Notes: a model not told the origin generated them from the letters alone. DNA of 64,000 bases from Zarea fungicola (GCA_900169235.1 FWCC01000239.1:1-64000); one strand, 5' to 3'; counted from the stretch's first letter, positions 10,874 to 23,035 are shown. Numbers and translations are program-made.

Positions 10874-13207
10874 ATGGCTGCCGATCGGGCCGCCGCCTCC
10901 GGCATTGATGCTGGGGATGGCCTTCGCAAACGCGCCGTCGGCTCTCCCAAGGAGTCCCCTTCAACCCCTCAACCCGTCGACAACAAGAAGCTCGCCAAGA
11001 AGGTTAGTTGACCTGCATTAACATGCCATCGACTGCTGCATCTGACAATTTGTTCCCAGGAGCCTACATTCTTGGACCACTTCAATCAATGGGAGCCCAT
11101 CGTTGCCCCGCTGATCTTCACCGCACTGGCTTTCTTTACCCGTCTGTACAAGATTGGCCTCAGCGATATTGTTACCTGGGATGAAGCACAGTAAGTCCCT
11201 GAAGCTTGATTTGCGATGGCTATGCGAGCTATACTAACATGCTGCAGTTTTGGCAAGTTCGGAAGCTACTACATCAAGCACGAATACTACTTCGATGTTC
11301 ACCCCCCGCTGGGCAAGATGCTGGTTGGTCTTTCTGGTGTCATGGCTGGTTACAATGGCTCGTTTGAGTTCAAATCTGGCGAAAAGTACCCCGAGGATGT
11401 CGATTACACCTTTATGCGCGCTTTCAATGCCTTTTTCGGTATTGTCTGCATTCCCCTGGCCTATTTCACTGCCAAGGAGCTCAACCTTCGTCGTCCTGCC
11501 GTCTGGTTCGTCACCCTCATGGTCCTCTGCGAAAACTCATACACCACCATTAGCCGATTCATTCTTCTCGATTCTATGCTTCTCTGCGGTACCGTCGCCA
11601 CTGTCTTCTGCTGGGCCAAATTCCACAGCCAGCGCCACAACAGCTTCGAGCCTGAGTGGTTCCTTTGGCTTTTCCTTACCGGAGTCAGCATCGGCTGCGT
11701 CTGCAGTGTTAAGCTCGTCGGCCTCTTTGTCACGGCTCTCGTTGGTCTCTACACGATCGAGGATCTCTGGGCCAAGTTTGGCAACGTCAAGATGCCCGTC
11801 ACCACTCTTGGCGCCCACGTCGTTACTCGTGTGGTTGGTCTCATTGTTGTGCCTTTCCTCATCTACATGCTCTCCTTCGCTCTCCACTTTGCTATCCTCA
11901 ACAAGACTGGCCCAGGCGATGCCCAGATGAGCTCTCTGTTCCAGGCCAATCTTCAAGGTACCGACGTTGGCAAGGATAGCCCACTTGAGATTGCCATTGG
12001 CTCCCGCGCCACCATCAAGAACATGGGCTATGGTGGTGGACTCCTTCACTCGCACGTCCAGACCTACCCCGAGGGTTCGCAGCAGCAGCAGGTTACTTGC
12101 TACCACCACAAGGATGCCAACAACGACTGGTTCGTCTACCCCAACCGCAACGAAGCCGACTACGACGCCAATGCTACCGACATCCGCTACATTGCCGATG
12201 GCTCTGTCGTTCGCCTGATCCATGCCTCCACCGGTCGCAACCTCCACTCGCACGAGATTGCTGCCCCTGTGACAAAGGCTGACCGCGAGGTTTCCTCTTA
12301 CGGTAATCTGACTGTTGGCGACGACAAGGACCACTGGCAGATTGAGGTCGTCCGTGACGCTGCTTCGCGCGACCGTAGCCGTATCCGCACTCTGACTACT
12401 TCGTTCCGCCTCAAGCACCCTGCCCTCGGCTGCTACCTCCGCGCTGGCAACACTAACCTTCCTCAGTGGGGTTTCAAGCAGATTGAGGTCACCTGCACGC
12501 CCAAGAACAACCCGAAGGATGCCTACACCCACTGGAACATTGAGTCCCACTGGAACGACAAGCTCCCGGCAGCCGACGCTGGCGCGTACAAGTCACCCTT
12601 CTTCCATGACTTTATCCATCTCAACGTCGCCATGATGACTTCGAACAACGCCCTCGTTCCCGACCCTGACAAGCAGGACGATCTCGCTTCTCAGTGGTGG
12701 CAGTGGCCGATTCTACATGTCGGTCTGCGCATGTGCGGCTGGGACGACAACATTGTCAAGTACTTCCTTCTGGGTAACCCCTTTGTCTACTGGGGCTCCA
12801 CCATCTCGCTGGGTCTCGTTGGCCTCGTTGTGGTTTGGTACATTCTCCGATGGCAGCGCGGCTTCAAGGACCTTAACGAGAGCGAAGTTGACCAGATTCA
12901 CTATGCTGGTATCTACCCTGTGATTGGCTGGTTCCTTCACTACCTTCCTTTCGTCATCATGGCGCGTGTTACATATGTCCACCACTACTACCCTGCTCTG
13001 TACTTTGCCATTCTCGCTCTCGGCTTCTTCGTCGACTGGATGGTGAGAAACCGCAACCAGGTGGTGCAGGGTGTTGTTTACGGTGTCCTGTACACTGTCA
13101 TTATCGGACTATACATTGCCTTTATGCCTATTTGCTGGGGTATGACAGGCCCGAACAAGCAGTACTCTTATATGAAGTGGTTCGACACGTGGCGCATGTC
13201 CGACTAA
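10874..13207 (+). CDS. PMT2: Dolichyl-phosphate-mannose–protein mannosyltransferase, PMT2 family
   Basis: Exons 10874-11002, 11060-11190 and 11248-13207 give 739 residues. Intron 2 has a textbook branch site (ATACTAACAT) just before its acceptor. The enzyme transfers mannose from dolichyl-phosphate-mannose to Ser/Thr of secretory proteins in the ER membrane. Seen: a cytosolic N-terminus, the catalytic acidic pair in TWDEAHFGKFGSYYIKHEY followed by FDVHPPLGKMLVG, several N-terminal membrane segments, a luminal MIR region (about residues 320-530, with GGLLHSHVQTYP and STGRNLHSH), and four C-terminal membrane helices. IKHEYYFDVHPPLGKMLVG, SIGCVCSVK and GPGDAQMSSLFQ place it in the PMT2 rather than the PMT1 or PMT4 subfamily. 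PMT2 proteins normally act as heterodimers with PMT1. Codon use is strongly biased to C-ending codons, as expected of a well-expressed gene. Confidence 0.96.
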
Positions 13208-13798
13208 ATGAGTCGGAAGCCTGCGGCGCCGGCCACTCGGTGTCGGTGGTCGGAGTATTGCGAATCAAATCTAGCGTTGAATACTTGCTAGTTAGAATGT
13301 TTAGTGGGAAGAAAAATTGCGCCGATATTGGCAAGGGGTTGATGTCTGCGCGGGAGATTTTTATGAAAAGCTGCTATGAAATGTATCAACACAAACACAC
13401 ACAAGAGAATCAATCATTGGGTTTCTTTTTTCTTCTTTTCTGGTAAAAAAAAGTAGTAGTTTCAAGAAGGGTAGTTTGCGTCTAATGCAGTATGTTTATC
13501 TTTTTGCCTTTTGGATACGTTGAAGCAGTGGCCATTGAAGATGCAAGTAAGAATGTGAGGCTTGTGATGTACAAAAGAGGGACTGTCGGGTATCTTGTGA
13601 GCCATGCTGTAGAGGAAAGATGTAGAGGAAAGACTCGATCCAACCGTCTACCATGTTACCATGTCCATCAGCTTGCCCACCGCCATTTTCCCATGCATGG
13701 ACTATCATTACAAAATTACAAGTGCGTGTAGCGCTCCCTCTGTTTCTGTTTCAATGCTTTGTGTTTTTTTAATATCATCTTCTTCTTTTGCCGTCTTG
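13208..13798. other. Intergenic between convergent PMT2 and Rab genes
   Basis: 3' flanks of two convergent genes. No reading frame here resembles a known family. Confidence 0.55.
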
Positions 13799-14671
13799 TT
13801 AACAACACCCGCCGGTCAAAGACTTGCCGGCACTCGTCCCCGACAATTTCACCTGCCGGCTACCAGCGCCGCCGGCACTCGGACCCTTGACGCCGGACCG
13901 CCGGTCGTTCAAGTCGTACTTGCCCGCCTGTATGTTTTGGTATATGCGCTCGGCGACGCGCATAAAGGCGTTTTCCACATTCTCGCCGCTCTTGGCGCTC
14001 GTCTCGACGTACTCGAGGATGCCGTTGCGGCGCGCCCACGCCTCCGCCTCTTGCCGCGTAACCTGTCGCTGGTTCTCCCCGGAGCCGCCGTTTCCTTCCT
14101 CCGCCGTCTGGGTGAGGTCGGCTTTGTTGCCGACGAGGACGACGACAATGTCCGGCTCGGCGATTTGGCGGAGGTCGTTGAGCCAGTCGGTGACGTGGTC
14201 AAAGGTGGCCTTGCGCGAGAGGTCAAAGACGAGGAGCGCGCCCGAGGCGCCGCGGAAGTAGGAGCGGGTGACGGATTTGTACGTCTCCTGGCCGGCCGTG
14301 TCCCACAGGGAGAGCTTCATGTGCTTCTGGGGGTGCTTGCTGGTGTCGCGCGGGGGGTCGGGGAGGCCGGCTGGTGCAGTTGTGGTGGTGGTTGTGGTTG
14401 AGGATTCCGTTGCAGCCGTCGTCGTCGTCGGCGCCGTCGTCGCCGTATCGGTTGCCACCGGGGTGTCGGATGGTGGCGGTATTGAAGGAAGAATGGTTCT
14501 GCTGTGAGGGGGCCCGACGGGGACGATGCGCGAGCCGAATTCAACGCCAATGGTGACGTCGTGGTGCGGCGAGAAGCGCCCCTCGCAGAGGCGGATGGTG
14601 AGGCTCGACTTGCCGCATCCCGAGTCGCCGATGCAGACGAGCTTGGCAATGTAGTCCCACGGCGCGGACAT
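13799..14671 (-). CDS. Rab4/Ypt4-type small GTPase with a Ser/Thr/Pro-rich interswitch insertion
   Basis: Single exon, 290 residues. P-loop GDSGCGKSS at about residues 15-23, switch I VTIGVEFG, switch II WDTAGQETYKS, NKADL for guanine recognition, ETSAKSG, and a C-terminal CC for double geranylgeranylation. The sequence around switch II and the start (MSAPWDYIAKLVCIGDSGCGKSS) is closest to Rab2/4/14, and fungal Ypt4 is the likely counterpart. Such proteins act in endosomal recycling. Between residues about 49 and 113, where beta2 normally leads straight to beta3, it carries about 60 extra residues of Thr/Ala/Pro-rich low complexity. The DNA there is G+C rich with no branch-site-like sequence, so it reads as coding rather than an intron. 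A second small insertion follows NKADL. Confidence 0.92.
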   Translation of the reverse strand: MSAPWDYIAKLVCIGDSGCGKSSLTIRLCEGRFSPHHDVTIGVEFGSRIVPVGPPHSRTILPSIPPPSDTPVATDTATTAPTTTTAATESSTTTTTTTAPAGLPDPPRDTSKHPQKHMKLSLWDTAGQETYKSVTRSYFRGASGALLVFDLSRKATFDHVTDWLNDLRQIAEPDIVVVLVGNKADLTQTAEEGNGGSGENQRQVTRQEAEAWARRNGILEYVETSAKSGENVENAFMRVAERIYQNIQAGKYDLNDRRSGVKGPSAGGAGSRQVKLSGTSAGKSLTGGCC

Positions 14672-16023
14672 TGGGGAGAAGAAGAGGGGGACAAGGACAG
14701 GTGGTTCGGATGTTTATATGTACAAAAAGAATTTGGATTTTTTTTTATAAGAAAAAAGTCTTTTGGCAGAACTGGAAAGTTGGTGTCGCCTGGAGGCTGA
14801 TGGGGAGTAAAAGCTGGGGCGGAAGCTCTGGTGGAGCGACACTGAGGTTCCTATGACGGCACGTGCGATCCGGTCCGGATAACGATCCTTGTATGTAAAT
14901 AGGAACGGCTCGCGGGGTGGACTGGGGAGAACAAGATGGTTTCCGCTTGAAATGAGGGTCTGGAATGGAAGAACAGTATTAGGTATTAGGTTGATAAAAC
15001 ATGGGAGAGTGTGGTTCGGGCTCGAGATAATGATGGAGGAGAACGGCAGTTGCCAAGACAAGACAAGACGAGAGGCAGGCGAGCCAGAGCTGGCAAAGCG
15101 GCAAAAGCTGTTGGGCAGCCACACCTCGTCACAAGGCCGCTGTGGGGAATCTTGATACGTGTGGAATCATACAGAGCGCCTTTCCCTTTTATATTAACCT
15201 CTACTTGGTTAGACCAGGTACTCATTAGGCATCTTTGGTGTATGGGTTGGATGGGGCTATCTCATCGCTACTGTATTATATGCAGCAGGAGAAGATTACA
15301 ACGATTGTGCTATGAATCTAAGTTATGGCAAAAAGAACCATATCAGTTGGACCATCGGTCTTTGGTGCGTCCTGCGAGCTCTATTTTGGCTTGGTGTTGA
15401 ACAGGGTGCGTCATAAGAGTCCAACTACAAAAAATCAATGACGCTCAATATTAATAACATGATAAACTACTAAAAATTATTTAAAGAATTTCATCTATAA
15501 ATAGAGGTAAATATTCCTCAATAAATTATTTCTTACTCATCCGCGTCACACAGGTCTCTGGCCCATCATCGTTACATCGCTAGCTGGTTTTCCCTTGGAA
15601 CTCTCCGTAGTCTCCCAGATCAAAGGTTTCTTATATGCTGCCATACGTCGATTTGCTGCACATGTGGACAAAGTTCGAGGCCGCGACCGCATCTCCGTAA
15701 CCCCCACCATGCTAAGTGGTTAGGCAATAAAGCATACAAACCCGAGAAGATCATAACATAACCTGACATAATTTCAATATCCATGACCTCCACTGCAGGA
15801 ACCTAGAACAATGTATAAAATACAGAAATACTTTAAAGGAGATTGATAGCTTATTTCTATCTAACTGTATAAGAGGTATTATAGCCACTGTCGTATAGTG
15901 TTATTCTAGTATTGTATGCTTAAATACAAGATTATCTAATCAACTAGAAGGTACCTGCCTTGTTCAAGTAAGGACCGTGACGCTGGAAGCAATATTACCC
16001 CTTTAAGCTCTGCTCTGTCCCGC
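14672..16023. other. Intergenic; Rab promoter side and A+T-rich spacer
   Basis: The first few hundred bases are the upstream region of the minus-strand Rab gene. From about 15,420 the sequence turns A+T rich, with no supportable gene. This is where the conserved block (6.8-14.7 kb) gives way to less conserved content. Confidence 0.5.
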
Positions 16024-16894
16024 TCAGTGAGGAATTACTTGCGCTGCCATGATCCCTGTTCCCAAGTTGGAGTGCGTATGAGTAGTCGTTTGCAATTTGA
16101 ACGACATACGTGCCATATCATTTCGTCCCGGGACCATGCTATCAAGCATATTGGCAAACGAGCGCTGTAGAACAAGCTGTGTATCAACAGTATGTAGGAT
16201 GCTCGTAACAACCGTAACACTGAGTCGGTATGTATATCCAGATAGCGGGCCGTCAAATGAGAAGTTTATGTTATGGCCTCCTTCTGTCGTTCCTGAAGTC
16301 GGTATCTGCGCGGTTATGCCATTAATAACTGCCTCCCACTCTTCCATCCGAACTGGAGCAAGCGGCGCATTAGCTTGGAGTGACAGGTCTCCGAGGAATA
16401 CCAGAGCTGCCACACCCGCATCTTTCAATGCAATAATCTTTTTGTTCACACCCAGCCTGGTCAGTAGGTACGCGAATGTAATCCGCTTTTCCAGCGCATT
16501 ACCCCTTGCCTCAACACTCTCAAGTCCTCGAATTGCTCCTCCACCGCCAACTGCCCTCTTCTTCTCCGGGAAGCATTCGAGTTGATAGGCCTGGGCACCC
16601 GGTGGACGTAGAGAAATTTCGTGCCCTGATTTGTCCGTACTGGAAAAAAACGGCACTAAACCCGGAGCAGCCCTCGTTTTGCCACAAGATAACAGTGCAT
16701 GGTGCGTTGTCATTGCTTATCCACAGCGACTTGGTCACAAATCCAAAGGGTGTACACCCGGCACTGTCTGAACCTATAACAGTGAGAGCCGAGCCAAAGT
16801 CGCCTTGTACTTGGTCTGCGCTTAACTTCGAGGAGAAGTCGACAGTGGCAGCATAGGCAGCACCTAGCAGCAGGAATAGTCGGAGTAGAGCCAT
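16024..16894 (-). CDS. Putative secreted protein, frame broken at a homopolymer
   Basis: The gene starts at 16894 with a clear signal peptide (MALLRLFLLLGAAYAA). The secreted part opens VDFSSKLSADQVQGDFGSALTV and contains several cysteines (GCTPFG, CTVILW, GCSGF). Codons then move by one base at a run of seven A (plus strand 16644-16650); the next frame continues with SGHEISLRPPGAQAYQL and runs to the stop at 16024. One base fewer in the run would give one frame of 290 codons. The TTTTTTTCCAG there also resembles a 3' splice site, so a weak-donor 45-bp intron is an alternative. I do not recognise the family; the product is predicted extracellular, and no function is assigned. Confidence 0.55.
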
Positions 16895-18516
16895 CAATAA
16901 GTCTGGCCAGTTAGCATCCAGGTGTTCCATGGTTCTTAGTATAATAGGAAAAAATTTACCAATAAAAGTCCAATGAAATGGGTTACAAATAATGGAATTG
17001 GTAATTAGATTCTTAATCAATTAATCTTATATTAAGCTCTGAAAAAAATTAGGGCTGGGCATCACGATTTATATAAGTAAAATATAATCAGATAAGTAAA
17101 GCGCCTTGCCATGCAAGGGCACATTTACCATCTTTGCCGAGTTTCCAAGTTAGTCGAGTTTGCCGAGTTGCAGACAAAGATCTAGACTACCTTGACTCGC
17201 ATGTACCGGCCATGCCCATTTCTACTGTGTCGAGCGGGCACTAAAAAGACACACACCCCTCCAAATGCGGCTAACTATTTTTTTTGAGCATCCATATTCG
17301 CTTCGAGCGGTCCGCGGGTCATGCTCTCTAACCGTATACCTTCCTTGGTAAGTCTACTTTGAATCTTTCGCACTAGCACGCGAATGTGAATCGTGAAGTA
17401 AACCAGAGACTGGAGTATTACAACTATGTAATTGACCTAATTAGGGTGGTATTTTCGACACGAGAGAGCTCTTTGTATTAGTACTGATATCGTACTCAGG
17501 ATTTCTACGTGCGACGAGGCGAACACTTGCACTCGAGGATGGGTTTAACCCGACGGTGCTCTGTCATTAACCGACGAGCTTGCATGACAGTAGACAGCAG
17601 GACCAACTTCTTTAAGACGACTTAAATACCGAAAGCTTCAATTGCCGTCCTGTGCTTTTGCAAAGACATTGATCTCTGCATGTAAATTGCAGGCGTAGCA
17701 TGGTGGGCTTTGCCCGATGTACGGCGTGTCTGGTTGGCGATTTTGATGACAACTCTTTCAGGTTTCATGGACTTCAGCGTTGCTCCCTATGTAGAACACA
17801 ATGACTGTGCCACCTTGAATTCCAATCAAGCTTACCAATGGCCTCATGTTCAAATTTTCTCGATGCTGATAGCAGATGTACGTCTACACCTCCCTCTGCC
17901 GTAGCTTCTAATAAAAGTTGCTGATTCCTGAAAGCAGCGTGGCGCCGGTACTTTTGCTCAACCAAGCACACTTGGTCAGCATGATACATTATCCGGCAAC
18001 ACCCCTAGCTTTGCAGTTTAGTGTCTAGTAGCTAGTGCTGCAAACTATATAAGCAAAGCTGCTTGCTAAGCGTTCCGCGCTATACCTGATGCTGCACATG
18101 TAAATACTTTCTACGTCAGTGGCCTCGAATGTATATATTGGATGCTATGAATACCCGGCCACGGCTAGTTATTGCTTTATCTTTTTAGGTCTCTGTGGTC
18201 AAGTGGTTACCCTGCACTCTTGTCCTTACGTCCTCTCTTGTCATCCTCCTACTACTTATGTCCCTTTTCACTTCCCATCTGTACTTGCAAGCTTTGCCTA
18301 AGCCTTAACAATCCCACTTGAAGGACACTATAATAAGAACTTGGCCGGAGATGGATCTAACTAACGCTCAAGTGGAAATAAATATTTATTGCTCTATAGG
18401 CGAGATGGCTAAAAGCCTAGGTCATAAATCTTCTAATAAAGATTACTTCCCAGGAAAACTACCATATATGCAACACTTTTAGACTGCTACAAAGGCTCAT
18501 AGTGACTTCAGTCTTG
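16895..18516. other. Gene-poor spacer
   Basis: No supported gene. The sequence is A+T rich near 16,960-17,100. Short open frames show no recognisable domain. Confidence 0.5.
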
Positions 18517-18935
18517 TCACTCCTCAGCTTGCACATGTGCCTCGTGATCTTCCCCTATTGTATGAACATGATCTTCATCCTCGCCTCTCTTGTTGCATCT
18601 TGGACAGCCTAACAGTGGGATGCACCGACAGTAGATCTCGCACTGGTACATTTCAAACCGCTTTTCCATATGTCCTGTGAAAATTGGACACCAGTAATTG
18701 TATGGAGCTCTGGTACACTGATCTTCGTAATAGTCGCAGTGGATGATGTACTCTTCAATGTCGGGTTGGGGGCCTGCTGATTCTAGCTCTGTCGAGTTTG
18801 AATCTGTGGGCGCAGCTCTCACGAGGCCCTGCGCAAGAAGAGCCATAGTAGCTGATTGTGAGAGTAGCAATGTTAATTTCCATCTGAACAGTAAGGCATA
18901 GAAAGAGATATCTTACTCAGAACAGAGACTCTCAT
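18517..18935 (-). CDS. Small cysteine-rich secreted protein (effector-like)
   Basis: Two exons: 18935-18917 (19 nt) and 18851-18517, joined by a 65-bp intron. The splice creates a start MRVSVLTTMALLAQGLVRA with a predicted signal peptide cut near VRA-AP; without it, exon 2 has no suitable signal peptide. The mature part has eight cysteines (HC, DQC, YWC, YQC, IYC, RC, GC, RC) between residues about 45 and 95, then an acidic His-rich tail. A TATATATA element lies about 80 bp upstream of the ATG. Length (117 residues), signal peptide and even cysteine count fit the general class of fungal small secreted proteins. The family is not recognised, and any role in host interaction is only inference from size and composition. 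Confidence 0.7.
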
Positions 18936-20661
18936 GTTGCAAGATATTCAAAGAGTTTGAGGGAAATAAAGATGATGAGATACTGAATTGAGAAGAAATA
19001 GAAAGGGAAGCAGCGTATATATACTTGTTTTATTTACTTTTATGAAAACTGACATGGAGCACATCACTTGCCGGCTTCGCGGCTTGCTGACTGGCTTCTG
19101 GACTGACTTACCGATTTGAAGAGTTAGTCGGTCAAGGTTACGTCGCGTAGCCTATTCCTACCTCTAGTATGAAGGGGACTACGGTGTTGGCTTTAATATA
19201 CCGACTTGTAACAGACAAGGTCCTTTTCTAACATTTGCTTCTCAAACTAAGTCACGCCGTCATCCCAGGGGTTCAGTCTCACAGGTCCAGCTTCTTAGCG
19301 CCGACTGAAGACCGGTTAGAGAGATTGCTTGTCCACAATGCATTCTGATACGGTTTTCAACATGGTGTAAGAGCCCGCTCTCTCAGAGACTGTCATTCCG
19401 AAGAGATAAGGTGCCGTCTGTTGAAATCCCAACTATATCTAGTATTTTTTACACAGGAGGTCATCGCTGCTCTACCAGCCCAAAGGGAAACACCCAGTAA
19501 GCAGAACTCATTATACCAGTAATAATTGGGCAGGGGTGATGCTCAGTCAAGCGGAAGCCAAGGAGCATATCAATCAAATACTCAGTTCTAGTGTCGCAAT
19601 AACCCCACATGGTCTAATTGCACTTTTATAAAGAGATCCATCCAAGCGGCGCCGGAGCAAATTTTTAAACGCCCGCCTTTAAGCCGATGGCATCGGTAAA
19701 TTCCACATGCTGAGGCCCTACAAGGCAAAATAACCGGCCGGCCCAGAGTGCGGAGAGTCCGCCGTTGCCCGATAAGGCTTTCGGCTGTTGCAAGCTGCTG
19801 GTCAGACGCCGTCGCATAGGACGTGAAGCAACCCAGTAGCTTTTTGTCACAACTATGGCCCTGGGCCCCTTTGGGGTTCTGGAGGCCAGACCGCCACGAC
19901 TTTATGTTGACAATGCTGCCCAGCCCAGAGCGCAGGATACGAACCATGTAACTACAAGAACCGTACTAAAAAATGCACCATGCCAAATTTGGAGTCCCAA
20001 GTTTGCCGACAGGAACCGTCGCAGCCACTACTTTCGCTGAAACCACTGCAGATTTGATGGTCAACTTGATTCTCCGAAATACCTTTGCCCCCCGATTCCC
20101 AAGAGCGTCCTCTCTCAGGCAGCCTCCACGCCATATTGAATACTGCGGCCTAGAAACAGCCTACCAATGCAACGGCAGAGATGTAATTAATCCGTGTAAT
20201 TAACGAGCGATTGATGGAATCTGAATTGCTCTGTCCAGGCTTAATCAAGTTTCGGCGATTCATTACTCCGTCCAGTGGGCCATTTACTTGCAACGATCTC
20301 GGAACCATCCTTGGACATGGCCGGCCAAGAATTTTACTGGTAAATAGAGGTAAAGGGTTAAAAGAAGAAGGAATGGGATCTCACTCGTATTATACCGTTA
20401 AATTTTTTTTAAATTTTTTTTTTTTACTTTACCGTATAGGTGGTGATTTGCTTTCTTGGGACGGGCTCCATCGTGGCTTGGTTGCTGTACAGTACCTGCA
20501 TACTTAGCGTCTTACCGGAGGTGGTGAGGAGGGGGAATGACTAGCATGTACCAGTATAAAGCTACAAGAATGTCCCTACCATTTTAACAATTTTCATCTA
20601 TACTCTATTCAAAACGCAGGGCTTTATCATTATTTCATTAAAGTCATCACAGAAATACAAA
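18936..20661. other. Intergenic; upstream regions of small secreted protein and transaldolase
   Basis: No gene is supported. A long T/A tract at 20401-20427 and a TATAAAG near 20555 lie upstream of the transaldolase start and may belong to its promoter. Confidence 0.5.
19016..19023 (-). promoter_or_regulatory. TATA box of the small secreted protein gene
   Basis: TATATATA about 81 bp upstream of the start codon at 18935, followed by a purine/pyrimidine-biased leader. Confidence 0.45.
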
Positions 20662-21944
20662 ATGGCAAAGACTACCTGGTTCGACGTGCTCCAACAGCAG
20701 AGTAACTCACATCCAAGACTTACACTCACGACAAGTCACTAACACGTAAATGCAGTCAAAATTGATGTCGACTGCATGGACCCTGCCGAGACCAAAGTCC
20801 TCCTCCCGTACATTCCTTTTGATCAGACAAGCAATCAGAATCTCGTCTATCTGCAGATGACGGCTCCTGAGAACCGTGAGCTCCTCGTCCAGACGGTCAA
20901 GGAGCACAAGGACGCCGGGTGGCAGACTATTCTCGACTGCATGGTAAGTGGATGCAAATGAAATAAAACGAAGCCAATTACTAGGCATGAAATAGTCACT
21001 AATTCTGTGAAACAAAAAACTATAGAGCGTCCGTTTGTGCACACTCAACAAGGACAAGATCCAGGGCCGCTTCCTCCTCCAGACCTCACCGTTTGACGCC
21101 TACGACGAGGCCAAGACCATCGCCCACGCACGCTCCTACGCGCGCGAGTTTGCCAAGGTGGGCATCTCCAAGGACCAATTCTGCATCAAGATTCCATCCA
21201 CCGGTCCTGCCCTCAACGCCGGCCGCGTGCTGCTGCAGGAAGGCATTCGCACGCTGGGCACGTCGCTGTTTGGTGTCCCGCAGGCCATTGCGGCCAGCCA
21301 GGCGGGTTGTCTCTCCATCAGCCCATACTATAACTGTACGTTTTTCCCTCTCTCCTGCATTCCATGTATGGAATTTTTGACTGATTTATACAACCCTTTT
21401 CTTCTTTGCAGTCTCTTGGTATCACTCGGACCGCTCCCAGTGGCCCGACGTCGCCGACCCGGGTCTCGAGCACCCCATGTCCCCGCGCATCATCCAAATC
21501 ATGCAAGTCTACAAGAAGCTCCACCAGGACACGGGAAAGACCCAGCCCATGCTCAAAATGGCCAGCTTCCTTTCGCCCATGGAGGCCATGGCCATGGCCG
21601 AGTTTGGCTGCGAGCACGCCACCATCCCGGACAACATCCTCACGGAGCTGCGCACGCTCGACGTGGAGACGAAGCCGCCGCCGCCGTACAAGAGTGAGGC
21701 GCCCGGGGTGCCGGCGGCGCGACTGGCACATTTGGCGGCCACGGATCCGATTGCGGGACCGGGCTGGGATGGCAAGATTGCTTCCGTTGATGTAGATTAT
21801 TTGGCTGATGGCGGCAAGGAGCTCGACAAGGCGATTGAGGCAGATGAAATGACAAAAAGGGGATTGAAGGAGGCGTTGGAAATGTTTCAGGAGCGTGAGA
21901 GGCAGAGTCGCGCGGCGATTGAGGAGGTTCTCAAGGAGATTTAG
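20662..21944 (+). CDS. Transaldolase family protein
   Basis: Four exons (20662-20701, 20756-20943, 21026-21335, 21412-21944) encode 356 residues. Transaldolases move a dihydroxyacetone unit between sugar phosphates in the non-oxidative pentose phosphate pathway, in the cytosol. The Schiff-base lysine is K131 in FCIKIPSTGPALNAGRVL. The N-terminal DVDCMDP carries the expected acidic residue, and LFGVPQAIAASQAG and SPYYN follow the TIM-barrel pattern. Divergence from the canonical yeast TAL1 sequence suggests a paralogue or an atypical fungal transaldolase rather than the main enzyme. The C-terminal 60 residues form a charged helical tail (KRGLKEALEMFQERERQSR). The 39-residue fit across exon 1/2 (LQQQ-IKID) supports the chosen start. 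It converges on the bHLH gene. Confidence 0.9.
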
Positions 21945-22015
21945 GCGATCAAGTTGGCAGAAAGAGTTTTGCTATTACTAACATGGTTTATATTATTTAT
22001 ACAGCGCCTGTCGTT

Positions 22016-23035
22016 TCAACATATTCCGAGTCCCGGCCAGGGGTTACCTATACCGTCGTGGTCCAGTGATGTAGCATGTAAGCCCACGTCTGGTATTGGC
22101 TCTATTGGATAGGAAAAATGTGCAAATAGAGAATCTGGCAGGCCAATACCGGGCGATGGCGGCAAATCAACGGGTGGTGGCACGACTGAAAAGATTTCTG
22201 GTCCGACAGAATGTGCAGACAAGGGCCACGGTGGTTGTCCGAGTTGCCGAGAGTCTGATGCCGGCACTGTAAATCCAAATGGAGTATGCCATATATTCTG
22301 ATCATTGCTGTTGTCAAAGACAGCAGCAGAGTCCCTTTGCACGGCGGCAAGAGTTGAAGATTGCTGGGGTTGAATTACCGGCCCTGGGACGGCGGATGGT
22401 GGCGACATCATCTTGCCGCGCGGCTCAGGCCCTTCATTGGCATCTCGCAGCGTGGCCGTGCCATGGCCGAGACTACATACGCTCAGCAACCGACTCAATG
22501 TCCCGGGCATCGGTAGCACCTGTACCGACTCCTCTGCCAATGCGGTCGCCGCCATCCCAGTTGTGGTGCTTTGCGACGGCCCGGCTGGCAGAGCCGATCG
22601 CAGCACGTTGACCTGGGCCACCAGACGGTAGTTTTCGGCCACCAGCTCCTGCATGTCTCGGGCAGCCGATGCGCATAGCTCGCGCTGCTCCCGCAGATAC
22701 TCGATTGTCTGGTGTACGATGTGCACCTTGGTCAGGCGTTGGGTGTTGGCGATGGAAGGGACCAGATATGCGAGGTCCTGTTTGTAACACGAACATTTCC
22801 GTATTAGCAACTCATGCCGTTTTTCTTTTAAAAAGATGGATTTTTTTTAATTTTTTTTTAGGTTTTAAATTTTTAGGCTTACCAGGAAATTCCCATTCAT
22901 TTGCTCTCGACGCTTCTTTTCAATTGCTAGATTTCGGGCATTGACGTGGGGTAGAGGACGCGGCCGCTTCTTGCGCCCCGCGGCGGCGGCGGCGACAGTG
23001 CCGTCTGGCCGCCGATTCTGTGAAGAGGCGGACAT
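22016..23035 (-). CDS. bHLH transcription factor
   Basis: Two exons, 23035-22883 and 22777-22016, give 304 residues. A basic N-terminus (GRKKRPRPLPHVNARNLA) leads into a basic helix-loop-helix, with the intron inside the domain: IEKKRREQMNGNFL joined to DLAYLVPSIANTQRLTKVHI. Helix 2 continues (VHQTIEYLREQREL) into a leucine-rich segment to about residue 115. The E-K-R-R pattern in the basic region is typical of E-box (CANNTG) binders. The remaining 190 residues are Pro/Ser rich and probably regulatory. An alternative start 19 codons upstream (23092) is possible. It is divergent from the dehydrogenase gene; the target genes are unknown. Confidence 0.85.

Noticed and set aside
11537..12550. 337-codon open frame opposite PMT2
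   Set aside because: Antisense shadow of PMT2; low-complexity Val/Glu composition and no domain.
19588..19947. 119-codon open frame (minus strand)
   Set aside because: No start context, no domain, no intron signals linking it to other exons; probably chance.
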